Shown here piece after piece: positions 46,644 through 58,151 of a DNA stretch of 64,000 nucleotides. The notes under the pieces are model-generated. The model did not search any database. It was not told the DNA's origin and saw only the letters and a program-made list of their open reading frames with translations. Location: NCBI GenBank assembly GCA_003313425.1, contig NHZP01000016.1, positions 806,001 to 870,000 on the forward strand, in the 5' to 3' direction. The position numbers and the translations under genes are program-made. The DNA comes from Pseudopyrenochaeta lycopersici (lineage: Eukaryota > Ascomycota > Dothideomycetes > Pleosporales > Pseudopyrenochaetaceae). The stretch's first letter is position 1. Each line of letters starts with the position of its first letter.

Positions 46644-47609
46644 ATGAACTCGATAACGCCAAAAAAGCCGCCTCGTATCATATTACCCCACCAATTCGAT
46701 CGGGTTCATGATTCTTACGGACCAGGAGTGTTCTTGGGCTGGATATGTATGGCCTATGGCGTTTTAGCGTATTTCGGAGGATCGAAGGAGCAGCGGCCGA
46801 AAATTGGACTCCTAGACAAAGACCTCGTCCTTGCCATCGCCTACCCGCTGGTTGTTGCCATTCACCTCATCAGTCAGTGGATGCATTACCCAAGCGAAAG
46901 ATCGAAGATATGGACGACTACGGATGAGAGCGTCATTCAATACGCCTCAGCCATCTCGGCGTCAACCTCAGTCTGCGTCGTATCACTCGGCTTTAACCTA
47001 GTTATTATCTTCCTCATCCAACATCATAAGAGGCGGGCACAATTCGTTCTTGCATCAAGCATCTGTATTATTATCGCCGTCATCGTTGCCAATTCGAAGG
47101 ACAGTAGTCATGGAATGGCCAATTTCTTCGGCATGTTTGGAGTAGCCATTCTCGTCTTCGCCACGCCTGCTTGTATATACGGGCCTACACACTATCTCAT
47201 TTTCACAGCGCTCTACTTTTACCTCACCATTGTTCATATTATCCGAGGCAACTACTCTGAAGCCTTCAGAAATTTCGGTATGTTTATCGGGACGCCCTTT
47301 ATTGCCCTATTCCTGATGCTTCCATGTGGCGTCATTCTCTACTGGCCGGGCTACACTCTCGCATTCCCAGAATCAAGTCACTCATTATTAGATCTGGGGC
47401 AAGCTTCGGCGCTTATCTTCGGCATTCTCAGCCTTGGATTCTCTGTGCTACCATTGGTCAAGGAATTCGGAACCAGGTGGTGGGCGTACATGCTCGAAGA
47501 AGTAGGCTACGAGAGTGGGCCTAAGAAACATCGATATGAGAGGCTTCCTGCTCAGATCGAGATGGAATCTCAAGCACCGATCATTCAGCCCAGACCTGCA
47601 TCGCCATAG
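46644..47609 (+). CDS. Multi-pass membrane protein, tandem family copy B
   Basis: Single exon of 321 aa using ATG 46644, chosen because it places the shared signature at the same distance from the start as in copy A; ATG 46416 would give 397 aa. Shared landmarks with copy A are PHQFDRVHDSYGPG, LDKDLV, IWTTTDESVIQYASAI and SSHSLLDLGQASAL near the C-terminus. About eight membrane segments are seen, with a basic cytosolic tail. It is diverged well beyond recent duplication. Function unknown. Confidence 0.8.
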   Translation: MNSITPKKPPRIILPHQFDRVHDSYGPGVFLGWICMAYGVLAYFGGSKEQRPKIGLLDKDLVLAIAYPLVVAIHLISQWMHYPSERSKIWTTTDESVIQYASAISASTSVCVVSLGFNLVIIFLIQHHKRRAQFVLASSICIIIAVIVANSKDSSHGMANFFGMFGVAILVFATPACIYGPTHYLIFTALYFYLTIVHIIRGNYSEAFRNFGMFIGTPFIALFLMLPCGVILYWPGYTLAFPESSHSLLDLGQASALIFGILSLGFSVLPLVKEFGTRWWAYMLEEVGYESGPKKHRYERLPAQIEMESQAPIIQPRPASP

Positions 47610-48099
47610 GACGAAAATCGACCAGTATCTCGAAGTGAATCTTTCTATGAAGGAATGCTACTCAATGTAAGCCGCGATTCTTTGTGATTGGGATAAAGTT
47701 TGAATAGGCCGAGGTGCCATTCTCGACTTCTTAGCCGGTAGGGATACACAGCAATGAATCCGGTTGAAACCTAAGGCGCTCAGTAAACAGTATCATGGGC
47801 TCAATTAGGTCGTTTTGATACTCTTGAGCCTAAAAGGGCATGGCGCTACTGCGAGACACACGAGGATGGCGTTCAGCGGGTGGCTTTTCTTCAGCCCCCC
47901 ATTACGAACTTCAAAATTCAGCCTCAGGGGTAACAAGATTGTGTTGCCATCTGAATCAACGACAGGCAAATTGCTTCCTACTTTGCTGAGATTGTCTAAT
48001 TGTGTTATCGGCATGCGCTACAACACGCCTTAAAGTCATTGATAACAATTTTGGCAAATACCTAGCGACTCTCTTCATACACTTAATGAGGCTGCAGAT
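47610..48099. other. Spacer between copy B and the truncated copy C
   Basis: About 490 bases; no coding features recognised. An in-frame stop (TAA 48043–48045) precedes the relic frame of copy C. Confidence 0.4.
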
Positions 48100-48510
48100 A
48101 CACAATTACCATCAGCCGCGCTTTTCAATCCCACACATCTTTACGATCGAGTGAATGATACCTACGGGCCCGGCGCATGTTTGGCGTGGATTCTCACTGC
48201 CTATGGAGTTGTTGCGCAGTACTACACTCCCCTTAAGCGTCCCCTCTACCGAAATCTAGACAAAGACCTCATAGTCACTATGTTGTACCTAATCGGCGTT
48301 GCATTCGACTTGGTTCGAAAAATCATCCGTTATCCAGGGCTCAAGGATCAGATATGGGCGAGCGCCATAAAAGATGAAAATCCCGGGCCTCATGCGGCGG
48401 AGATCTGGGCATTAGCAAGGGTCTGCATTGTGACCTTCGGAATAAACCTACTCTTCGTGGTCTATTTCCACAAGTCAAAGAAGCTCAGATACTTGAATGT
48501 TGGAGGATAA
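48100..48510 (+). pseudogene. Truncated third copy (C) of the tandem membrane family
   Basis: The frame from about 48115 reads LFNPTHLYDRVNDTYGPGAC, then AWILTAYGVVAQY, LDKDLIV and an IWA…EIWALARVCIV block. This corresponds to the first third of copies A and B. It stops at 48508–48510 just after the third hydrophobic segment. No ATG lies in frame between the stop at 48043 and the signature, and I find no continuation of the remaining five or so helices downstream in any frame. Most likely a broken gene copy; an unrecognised upstream exon or short functional form cannot be excluded. Confidence 0.7.
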
Positions 48511-48828
48511 GGAATGCCGTGGTGTTGTTCCAAATTCCGTAGGTCGTGATCATTTGGTTTTATAGAGCGCAATATCAAGATAGAAGAAGCCAATCACGCA
48601 TAGTGAGAAAGTGGGATCGGCAATGGGGAAGTGAGCTGAAATCCTCCAACGTTCATTCTGAAGCTTCAATATCTGGTTGTAGAAATCGGGTACGAGTAGA
48701 CTGCCAAGTAGTGATGATGAAAGTAGCCATATGCATCAAAGCCTTGCATAGCCTTCGAGTGTTCTTCATATTGATCCGTCTTTGGCGCAGTACAACGCAT
48801 AATTGGTAGACATGTACCAATTTTACAA
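48511..48828. other. Intergenic after copy C
   Basis: 318 bases with no open continuation of copy C recognised. The 3' flank of the convergent sugar permease gene ends here. Confidence 0.4.
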
Positions 48829-50583
48829 TCACGCCTTTGTTTCCGAAATTGACTCCGTCCGCTGTGCACCATCTACCTTCTCCTCATATCGTTCAAAGAC
48901 GGCCGTACCCTCAACATTGCTCTCACCAAACACATCCACCTGTGTCTTCGCAAACTTGCGTGCACTAATCTTCTTCTCAAAGAGCAAATCAAGTTCTGCG
49001 AAACTCCTGTCCTTGGGTTCTGGCAGCCTGAAGTACGTGTAGACAATACTGAGGAAACATGACCCCGCCCAGAAGAAACCAGCATAGTTGCCCCAGTTCC
49101 ACGCTCCAGGATTAAGCATGTAGGGTGTTAGAACGGATGTGATTATACCAACGACATTGTACAGATTTCGGCCAAGAACGACAGTTTTGATCTGTAGTCG
49201 GCGGGTGGAGAGCTCGGCGACGAGAGAGTAGCAAACGGTGCCGACAGTGAGCTGGTAGAACATAGCCCATACGATCATAATCGATCCTGTTGCTAGCGCG
49301 CCTTTATCACGTTGTGAGGATGGCACTAGTCCAAGGAAGCCCATGACGAATAACATGGTGCAGAGCCCGCAAAGACCGCCGAGGTAGAGCGTTCGTCGTC
49401 CGAAGCCCACCTTCATAAGATACCATGCTCCGAACACACCAGCCATGTTGATGCCGTATTGTCCCATTGCAAAATCGTAGGAAGTTGATTCTGGCAGACC
49501 AGCTTGCTGGAGGAAGTAAGACGAATACCCGGAGAATGCGTTTCCACTCAAGTTCTGAATAGCCCAGGCCATGCAAACAATTTCGGTCCGACGAAGATCA
49601 ACGCCCTTGAAGCAATCCATGTAGGTTGCACCCTGGGTGATTTTCTCCTCGAGAGCTGTGGTGTGCACCATCATCGCTACCGTTTCTTCAGCGTCGAAAT
49701 CAGTTTCGCGATCAAGGCTTGTAAGGCGAAGCAGGGCCTTCTTAGCATCTTCCAGTCTGCCCTTACGAACGAGCCACCACGGAGACTCAGGTGCCAGCCA
49801 AACACCAATCATAAGAGGAACCGGCCACATCCATTGCAGTGCGTAAGGAATACGATAAGACCACTCGTCGTCTCGAGATACCATAGCACGGATCACACCG
49901 ATGCCGATAACCTGACCAAGACCCCAGCAAAAGTTGACGTAGGTTGTTACTGTACTGAATCAGCATGTGGCGTTGAGGAGAGACGAATATATCTTACAGT
50001 AACCTCGAAGAGCCACAGGGCAAACCTCACTTGCATAAGTGATGGTCAAAGTCTGAAAGACACCCCATGGTATACCACAAAGGATTTCAGCGACCAACAG
50101 ATGTACCACTGTCTGCGCAGTGAAAAAGATGGCCGTGAAACAGATTATCAAGAACAGACATCCCATGACAGTGTACCTATATCCAATGGACTCGCTGATC
50201 CATCCATTCAAGAAAAGTCCAATGATTTCTCCAACAATGACACCGTTAGACAATCCAGCTTGCCAAGGGGCAGGGATCTCATATGTGCCGTCCGGGAGCT
50301 GTTCACCATATTTGCGCTTGAATGGCGTGAAACCGAAGAAATTGTTTAAGAGACACACATCATAGCCTTCCATAACAATGCATGTGCTGATCAAGACCGA
50401 CCATCCAATGGCTTTGGGATAAAGTTTTATGCCCTGCCACAGGGTCATCTTGTGCTCCTTTTCGGTGGCCTGTCGTGCATCATTGACAATTCTGTCCGCA
50501 GCTCGTTTGTGGAAATCGTCGTGTTCATGGTCATGATCCACTTGAGGAGCCATGGTGGGCTCTATTTCTTTCTCGGTCGCCAT
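48829..50583 (-). CDS. MFS sugar transporter, alpha-glucoside (maltose) permease type
   Basis: Two exons (50583–49998, 49949–48829; 48-nt intron) encode 568 aa starting MATEKEIEPTMAPQ. The cytosolic N-terminus precedes IKLYPKAIGWSVLISTCIVM and EGYDVCLLNNFFG. Sugar-porter family signatures are GYRYTVMGC, EVCPVALRGYLTTYVNFCWG (across the splice), WLAPESPWWLVRKGR and ELSTRRLQIKT. The DGTYEIPAPWQ segment after helix 1 is typical of fungal alpha-glucoside:H+ symporters of the Mal/Agt group. Expected to sit in the plasma membrane and take up maltose-like sugars. No neighbouring alpha-glucosidase or MalR-type gene is present in the window. Confidence 0.92.
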
Positions 50584-52370
50584 GATTGCCTTCAACGCTA
50601 AGGCAAAATTTTTCGAGGTTGAACAGTGACGTATTGGCCGGTTGAGGCAACTGCGGGACGGCTCCACTCAAGATGCAGCAAGACAAGGAAAGGAATCCGG
50701 GGAAGTGTCACCTGGTTATGGGGTAACAAGGACGTGAGATCGTGTTTAAGTATAAAATTTTGCGGGGTCTGATGGGCAGAATGAACAAGCGTTAGACCAG
50801 GGTCTTGATCGCGTGCAACCATGTGGAGCTTCATGTCCTGCGGCCGGGCCGGCTGATGATTGGTTCAACAAGCATCATACCTTCCTAATTTGGCTAGAAT
50901 GTTGGGCAAAGTTGCCCATGCATTCGAGCGGTCGGAGGGAATGACCGTGACTGGCTTTGCGCACCTGTCGTGCATCCTGTCAAACTGCGGAGTAATTCTT
51001 TGCGGTGATGATCGGCATTTGAAACGGTAGCATCAAGTTTGCCGACAACAGTGATGTTGGAGGATTCTGTTCTTTCAAGCTTCGACACGGCCTTTGCCGA
51101 GGTTAGTGAGGCTTGATTTCCGGCTGCGTAATCACCGACTTTTGCTTCGCCGATCGGAGGAAATTACTCGTTCACCAAGGTCTACCTGTATTGTGAGGCT
51201 TAAAACATGCGGACGATGCTCTTTTGAAACATGCGACCGCCACTACTCCCCTCTTCTGCTCATCTCGCCGCTCTTCTCGCTCAAAGCAACCAGGACATGC
51301 TCTCCATCTTGGCCGCGTTCGGCATTTACGCTATTATTTCTTCGACCACTATCAGCCCTTTGGCCTTGGCTACTAATACGTAGGATTGGCACGAAATGAA
51401 GCCAATGGGCGCACAATCAGCCGAGGAAAATGTAGCAGACACTCCACAGAATTGTTGGTATAGTATGAGGCAGAGCATTGCTTACATTGTCGAATATTGT
51501 AGTAGCAGTGGAATAAGCCACTGTTGTGCAGAGACATATTAAGATCTAGGAAAGCGAGCCGGTATGCACCTATCATCATTAGTTATGAACGATCTTTCAA
51601 CGGCTCTAGCACGAAACTTGCAATGATAAACTGGAAGTCTTCGCCGCCCCCACAAAGCATTAGTGCTGGAACTGAGAACGCCCAATACGAGTTTCCATGT
51701 CTTTGCTCTGAACGGCCACCAACATGAATGATGCTAATTATGCGAGAGCGCCAATGGCAACGATCAATGGGTCCGAGACTTTACACTGAATGATAGCTTC
51801 TACTGGATTCTCAAGCAAAACCACATTGACCATTGGGAGTATATTCTAGCTCGCTGCAAGTAAAAGGAAATCAGGAATTAGTGGACGTCCTATAAGTTGG
51901 ACATGAACGTTTCCTTATGAGAGCTGAACAACAAGGCTCAGTCTGGAGGGACGAGGCTGACCAAAAAGGCAAGGGATGGGGGGCAAGACCTGCATAAGAC
52001 GTAGGACCATGGCTTCTGCAAGTGACTAGAGAGAACTCTCCATTTTTCCAGAGACTCATCTGTAGTGCATACGTATATCTATTTCCTTAGATCGCCTCCA
52101 AAACTACCTCTTGTTAACATAATAGTATTGCCTTTCGTTGTTGTACGAACCTTATAGCAGCACAAAATGTGTCCGTGTTAAACATCGTTTAAAACGTGTC
52201 TGGGAAATCCAGCTTCTTGATAGTCATTTTGCTACTTTAAAGTTGTATCCCTCGACACAATAATGGCTACAATGATAACAAAAAGTACACAGTAGCCAGT
52301 GAGACGAAGCCAGACACAATAGTCACGAGGACAAAGTCCAAAGATCATCAAACTTATTGTTACATTTAGT
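50584..52370. other. Intergenic, 1.8 kb
   Basis: No gene recognised. It contains the permease promoter, and a small ATG frame at about 51230–51382 (50 codons, plus strand, hydrophobic second half) that I do not call. The remainder, especially 52070–52360, is AT-rich. Confidence 0.4.
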
Positions 52371-53408
52371 TTACAGCTTCAATACCTTCCACTCGCCCAA
52401 GTTCATCATACCCAGTTGCCCTCCAAGTGGGCCCTGTATCTCCCTCCCATCAGCCCAAAGCTTCTTACCAGCCCAGTGCTCGATGAACCCATCCGGTCCA
52501 GATACTATAACCAGTTTCGAGCCAGTCTCCTCTCGCCACCGATTCATTCTCTTCGTGATGTTTTCAGGTTCTATAAACGTATTTTCTTCATCGACGTAGT
52601 ATTGTACCTTCATGCCTTTTGTGGCTGCTTTACTTCTCTCCTTGAGCGCGTCCAGTTCTCTGACAATGATACCCTTTGTTTCAATGCTGGACGCGTCTGC
52701 AAGTGGTTCTTGCACGGTTGACTCGCTGAAGCCGAACAGGCTCTTCCACCAGCCTACGCGGCTTTGCATAGCGGTGTCATATTCTTTGTCATCGCTGACG
52801 CCGCCCACGCACTCTTCGCGCCGCCTATTTGCCCACAGTATGTGCATGGCGCTTCCTGTTCTCCTTGCCAATGCTTGCGCAACTTGCATAGCAGGCGCAA
52901 TGCCCGTCCCTCCTGCTAGAAAAATAACTTCCTTGATATCATGGGGTAGCTCAATTTCTGTATGGGGACCCCGCAACTCGATGATCGCTTCTTCTGGTAA
53001 TCGATGCAGATATGTCGATACTTCGCCTCCCTCCTCTTGCCGTATAAGCAACCTCACATCTCGTGGCGCATCATCTCCTTTCTTTTTCCCACTCAATATA
53101 GGCGGTAAGGGTGTGTATGCGCGCGCAATTTGTAGCTGCGGCTGCTTGATCTGCACACTCCACACGCTACGTTTCCACACCTCCTTCACGCTCTCTGATT
53201 CTGAAGCGCCCTCGCGATTGCGCAGCGTGAATATCGCGCTCGTGGACGAGACGGGTTGTTTATCTACGAGGGTATATGGCGTGAACGTGTGCGGGTTGAG
53301 CGACCCATCAGACGCGTCGGCTGGCCTCACGAAGCGATATGCGGCGCCGCCGAGGGCAGAAGTCCCGAGGATGATCAATGGAGCCGCTCGCCGTTTGAGC
53401 CAGGACAT
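52371..53408 (-). CDS. CYC2: CYC2-like FAD/NAD(P)-binding oxidoreductase, mitochondrial
   Basis: Single exon of 345 aa from ATG 53408 (MSWLKRRAAPLIILGTSALGG), beginning with a short membrane anchor. The FAD-binding motif RAYTPLPP (about 94) and NAD-binding GGTGIAPAMQVAQAL (about 165) are in ferredoxin-reductase order, with SGPDGFIEHWAG near the C-terminus. This layout matches yeast Cyc2, an inner-membrane flavoprotein that reduces haem for cytochrome c maturation. General cytochrome-b5-reductase-like enzymes share the domains, but the anchor, length and C-terminal block favour Cyc2. Confidence 0.85.
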   Translation of the reverse strand: MSWLKRRAAPLIILGTSALGGAAYRFVRPADASDGSLNPHTFTPYTLVDKQPVSSTSAIFTLRNREGASESESVKEVWKRSVWSVQIKQPQLQIARAYTPLPPILSGKKKGDDAPRDVRLLIRQEEGGEVSTYLHRLPEEAIIELRGPHTEIELPHDIKEVIFLAGGTGIAPAMQVAQALARRTGSAMHILWANRRREECVGGVSDDKEYDTAMQSRVGWWKSLFGFSESTVQEPLADASSIETKGIIVRELDALKERSKAATKGMKVQYYVDEENTFIEPENITKRMNRWREETGSKLVIVSGPDGFIEHWAGKKLWADGREIQGPLGGQLGMMNLGEWKVLKL

Positions 53409-54207
53409 AATGACTCGGAGCAGTAATATCAATCCTGAAGAAGAAAGGTGTTTACATTGCCGCCGGTTCAAGGCTATGAGAACCTTGATATGACGGCATG
53501 GCCAAAGCTTCAGCAAAACCGATTTGCCCTGTTGGGTATACCGCGATTCAACGTCCACCTGTTATCGAAAACGAATTTGACCAGTGAACGCGAAACATTC
53601 ATCGACATAAGAAGATTTTCAAAATGTTTGATTGGATCTAAGGATTTGACCAAACCAAGCCTATATACATTCCTTTTTCGCCATATCCTGCTTAATTCCA
53701 TACCGGAGACCTCTTCCCATAGGCAAGAGCCAAGAGAAAGGGTTAATGTTAGCCAACACGGTTAGCTTCTCACGTGCTCTGTGATATAAGCATTCACAGG
53801 GTATATAGTTCCCTTGTGTCTCATTTGATAGTAATCAACCTAGTTCCTCCTGCCTGCTGCCCGCCAACAGTTAACTTGAACATTGCTTAGCAGATTACAT
53901 AAAATTAACTTTTAAAACAGCGAATTATAATTAATGTGATTGTCTCATCATTCAGATACCAATTTTAACAGAAGTTATTTAAACTTCAAGGATCTGCGTA
54001 CAGTGTATCATAGTCGTCGTCTTGTTCAGCTCAGTGACAGTTGGCAAAGCGTTTCGTTGGACCCCAATGCGCCGTAGAATTTCAAGGAAATTTTTTTGGC
54101 TTCGAAGCCTCATTTTTGTCCAAAATGCAAGGCTCAAACGGTAATCTGATGGCGTCGCGGAAATGAGACTCGATCTCTGTAATTACCACCGCGCCGTCAC
54201 TTGTGGA
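53409..54207. other. Intergenic, CYC2 promoter and decayed gene flank
   Basis: About 800 bases, AT-rich around 53880–54000. No gene recognised. Confidence 0.4.
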
Positions 54208-55427
54208 CTATCCATTCTTGAGAAGGAACGCTGTTTTGGACAGCTGTTGGTTGAAATTCTCGAAATTACTGAAGAGAGAGATAAACATCAATTCACTTGG
54301 GGCTCCGCGATTGTTCAGGCCATTTAAAATTTCGGATGTCGAGTCTATCCTGGCTAAGAGCTCAGAGAAGGGACCGGAGATACCGCTGCCGTAGTTTTGA
54401 AGATCGAAAACAAAATGCAATCGCAAGTGCGCTTTACAGGCTTTGGAAAGCTGGCCAACTTGCGACATCCGTTGTTGAGGCTCCTATTATAGATATATCG
54501 ACGGTAGCGGACACAAAATGGAAGTTGTAGGTGTTGCGGGTGAAACGCGGCCCTTGCTCTAAGGTGGTCAGCGGGAAGGGGTAGGGCATATCGAGGCTCC
54601 ACGAGGCGAAGAGGTAAGACCCGTTCCATTGGGTCTACGAAGCTTGGCTATAAATAGTATCAAGAGTGTTGTGCATAATAACAATCGTGCTTGCGAGTTA
54701 GAACAGTATATGTTCAGCCCTCCGGTGGGTATGATTTCGGCATCAAAGACCAAGGCTTGACATTCGATCCTTTCTCTGAGATACCCTTGTGAGTCTGGGT
54801 TCGGCTCATGTGGCGGTCGCAATGCGCTCCACCACATCTTTGCGCAAGACATAAGGAGACTGAATCTGCCTTAGCTCGATTCAGCACTTTGCGACTTTTA
54901 TTTGTCTACAAGTGTAGCTTCTGTTCGGATAGTGTCTTGCTGTGAATCTTGTCAGATCGAATAAACACAACAGCTGACGGCTAGTTTACGTACCAGTTGC
55001 ATGCGGTCAGCAGTAGTGTCAATGCATTGGTTTGGAGCTCAATCAACTTCTGGACGTGTTCTGGGCCTGCGCTGCCGAAAACCACTTTCTACTTGTTGCG
55101 AAGATCAAGCGGTTTCTCAACTAGGTGAGCAAGATCGCAGAAAAAGCCTTCGACTTTGTTGATAAGTAATTTCCGGCAACTGATCGAAACTTCGAAATCT
55201 ATCAGAAACTGATGGTGTGCGTCTTGTAGATCTTGACTGACCCAGTCCTGAGTCTTCGTTGAGGCGGCTCGTAATGCTGTGAGCTGGGAGGCCAAGCTGA
55301 GTCGAGTAAGATCAGCATCTTCCCATCTTATTCCGAGTTCGCTGATGATATTGATAATTTTGCTGATACCGTCTACGACGTTGCATAGAGCCCCTACACA
55401 GCCTAAAATGGCGTGAGCCTCTACCAT
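54208..55427 (-). pseudogene. Decayed G-alpha-like gene with N-terminal helical domain (copy 1)
   Basis: ATG 55427 opens MVEAHAILGCVGALCNVVDG and stays open for 112 codons to a TAG at about 55091, beyond which the same frame continues VVFGSAGPEHVQKLIELQTNA and LTLLLTACN. After an intron-like GTACGT…TTCACAG (splice at the same place as in copy 2) it reads CKTLSEQK then a second stop. Farther down, in shifted frames, VLNRAKADSVSLCL, ALVFDAEII and HLRLHFVFDLQNYGSG recall G-alpha subunit segments. Multiple stops and frame shifts mark it as a pseudogene. Relation to G-alpha is inferred from order and resemblance. Confidence 0.6.
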
Positions 55428-55712
55428 TTTAGTCTAATGTTCAGCTCGAAGGCATGCTCGTTGATAGTGTTCATAACCTGGCGGTAAATATTGAGCGGTA
55501 TGCAATGAGTTGAGCTGTTGAATTGGCTTGGGGTAGACATATGCGCAGCAAAGGCAAATTATATATGTTTGGAGCTGAGGGAGGTCTTAGGTGGAGGCGT
55601 GGGCTTGCATTGTAATATCTCAGCCCACAACGAGATCCTTTTTCCAGCCTTGCAAGGTTTTTAAGTGGAAGCTTTGCCATGTTCTGCTGGTTGCCAGATA
55701 ATCAAATACCCC

Positions 55713-56641
55713 TCATGCTGGATTGGACCGTACTACTCGTACGAGAAGGTTCGCGGTCTTTGGTTGGGTGTAAGGCGACTGCCATAGCGGTGACACTGGA
55801 TACAACACTAGACTTGGACTGTGGAAGAATCTTTCTGGTGTTTTGTCTTGAAAAATTACGTTGCATTTATTATGTTTGGATATCTTTTCTTGGAGCTTTG
55901 GCTCCTGCGGCAGTGGTTGTTGCTGTCGAAGAAAGTGCTTGAGAGACCCTCGAAACGTGCGGTGATATGGACTGGATGCAAAGACCTCGGGATCGAAATC
56001 GAAAGTAAGCGATATCTTTGATAGGTTGTCTGTCATTCGGCTTCTGAGAGACTGGGTATCGTGATGGACAAACAGGGAGAGGGAGTCTGCTTTCATACGT
56101 TGGAGTGCTACTCGTGTCTTGGGCTTCTCGAGGAGGCCTTTTTGTTCGGACATAGTTTTACTGCGTAATCAGTGCGATGAACTACACACTGTCAATTCAC
56201 AACTTACCAATTGCATGCAGTTAGGAGAAGCGTCAAGGAGCATGTTTGCCGGTCAACCAACTTTAGGATACTATCCATGCCTCTGCTCTTGAGGACGAGT
56301 TTCCAGCGACTGGTCGTACAAGATGGTCGGACTCCCGAAACAAGCCAGTCGGAGATCATAGTCTCAGCTCTCGCAATTATAACTGCGCAGCATGATAGTG
56401 TGCTCTCCAAGTCCATGACGAGTTGGTGATGCGGCTCCTGGTCCTCGCCGTCCATCCACTCGTGAACTCTTCTCAATGCAGCTCGGAAAGCTGTCAGTTG
56501 TACCATGAAGCTGAGAAGTGTGATGTCAATATCATTCCGCCGTGCGATCAAGTCGTTGACGGCCAATATGACTTTGCTTGTGGCGTCGATAATATTGACA
56601 ATAGCGCCTATCGAGCTGATGATGCCCAAAACTTCTGCCAT
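55713..56641 (-). CDS. Truncated G-alpha-like protein with N-terminal helical domain (copy 2)
   Basis: Two exons (56641–56208, 56160–55713; 47-nt intron GTAAGT…ACGCAG) encode 293 aa. The N-terminal domain MAEVLGIISSIGAIVNIIDA … HHQLVMDLESTLSCC … LTLLLTACNC is a helical fungal domain that I recall in front of NLR/STAND-like and large G-alpha-like proteins. Exon 2 continues RMKADSLSLFVHHDTQS, ISLTFDFDPEVFASSPYHRTFRGSL, which resembles the linker before the GTPase domain in large fungal G-alpha homologues. The protein then ends without a P-loop (GxGESGKS) or any GTPase motif. It may be a truncated, possibly dead paralogue, or a regulatory fragment. Confidence 0.55.
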
Positions 56642-58151
56642 ATTCTTCTATCAATTATAATGACCCTTCCTGTCACCCTTTTTGAAAGCGTTGATGTCGT
56701 GAGGCTGAAATGTCGAATATTTTAATGATCAACTTATGTTTATAGAAAATGAAAATGGAAAATACTTTGAATGTGCAGAGTGTTAGAGATTATATCCTAG
56801 CTATGAATTTTACACAGCAATATGCAGTTGACAGCACAGGACGTCCGACCAGTGCACGCACAGATAGAGATCAGCCTCTAAAAGCGCCTTGTTGACTTCT
56901 TCTCCATATGCAGGAGAGAACTCCTGGAGGTTGCCGATTGATACGACTCCATTCGTAGGTTCTTTCGGACCGAATCGCATAAGAACCTACATAGATTCGT
57001 ATTGTTGGCTGAAGGGGCGATGGCTTGCAGACGGTATGTGCTTCCCACCTTGCCAACCATGTCCAGTGCGAAGGGGGAAGGAACAAATTGAAACATTGAC
57101 CATAAGCACAGGCACGCACAGACACAGAGTTGTCGCCGAAGCTGAGGGAAGGTTTCCACGTCGCTAAGGAATCCCAGCCGTCCCCTACAACTTCCTTCGA
57201 GCGGTTTTGGAAGGAGCACCAAGTACATCAATCACCAAAACAGCAGCAACAAAAAGATGGGAAATGATATTATGATTCTTGATGTACGCTTACTTGCAGT
57301 GGCAACAATTACAGAGTTTCTTTCCATATCAACATTTTTCAAACATTTTCGGTGTAAGGCTTGATCGCCAACTGTGAAATGTCACCGTTGCAAAGGACAC
57401 AGCCGCCACATGACGTGCTAAGTTTCAAGATGAAGAACAATAAGGTTTTGTTTCCTATCGAGGAAAAGAGTGACGAACTTGTTGGCCAGTAGGTAGTAGG
57501 CGGAGGGTGTAGCGGAAGTGTGGGGGTTTACCTGAGCTTGACGGGTTTATGATTCCGGGGCCTGTGCACCAGCCGTGCGCCGCCCAACCCCAGGGACGCG
57601 GGACTAGCAATCGGTGCCGCTCACCAGGCTTGCGGAACGGGCGGGTTCTCTGGAGTCAAGACGCAAGGCTGGGGCGTTAGTTGAGCCTGAAAGCTGGGGA
57701 TTGAGAACTTAGTCGAAGATTAGCCCAATCACGGCCTTCTGGACGATGACATCTATTCTTGGCAGCTCCGCGCTACTCGCAGAGAAGACCTCAAACGCTG
57801 ACCGATATGCTATTTCACATCGGTGAGCCAGACGGCGACGGTACGGGCAAAGTGGTCCTGCTGATTTTGAAGGAGAGGCTAGCGCGTGTGTGCTGATTAG
57901 AACAATCGGTAGCCCAATACACTTGGCGTTCATATAGGTCGCGAGGTTGAATTCGGGGTGTACTTGTTGTACGTCACCATCCCTGAAGGTCAGAAGCATG
58001 GAGATTTGTTTGAATGAGTATCAACTTTCAAGATTTGATGTAGATTCTCTCTTCTACTTTTAGAACTTTAAAGTATTAAACGCCGACCATGCATATGTTT
58101 TAATCGGGTATACACAAATCGTACAGGTATTCGAAGCCTCAAGGGTGACGC
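56642..58151. other. Intergenic, 1.5 kb
   Basis: It lies between the G-alpha-like copy and LYS4. A GC-rich patch occurs at about 57560–57660. An intact 96-codon ATG frame (57999–57709, minus) has no family features and is not called. Confidence 0.4.

Noticed and set aside
51230..51382. 50-codon plus-strand ATG frame with hydrophobic C-terminal half
   Set aside because: Too short and without family resemblance; no sign of being conserved.
57709..57999. Intact 96-codon ATG frame on the minus strand upstream of LYS4's 3' end
   Set aside because: No family features and no supporting context; length is reachable by chance.
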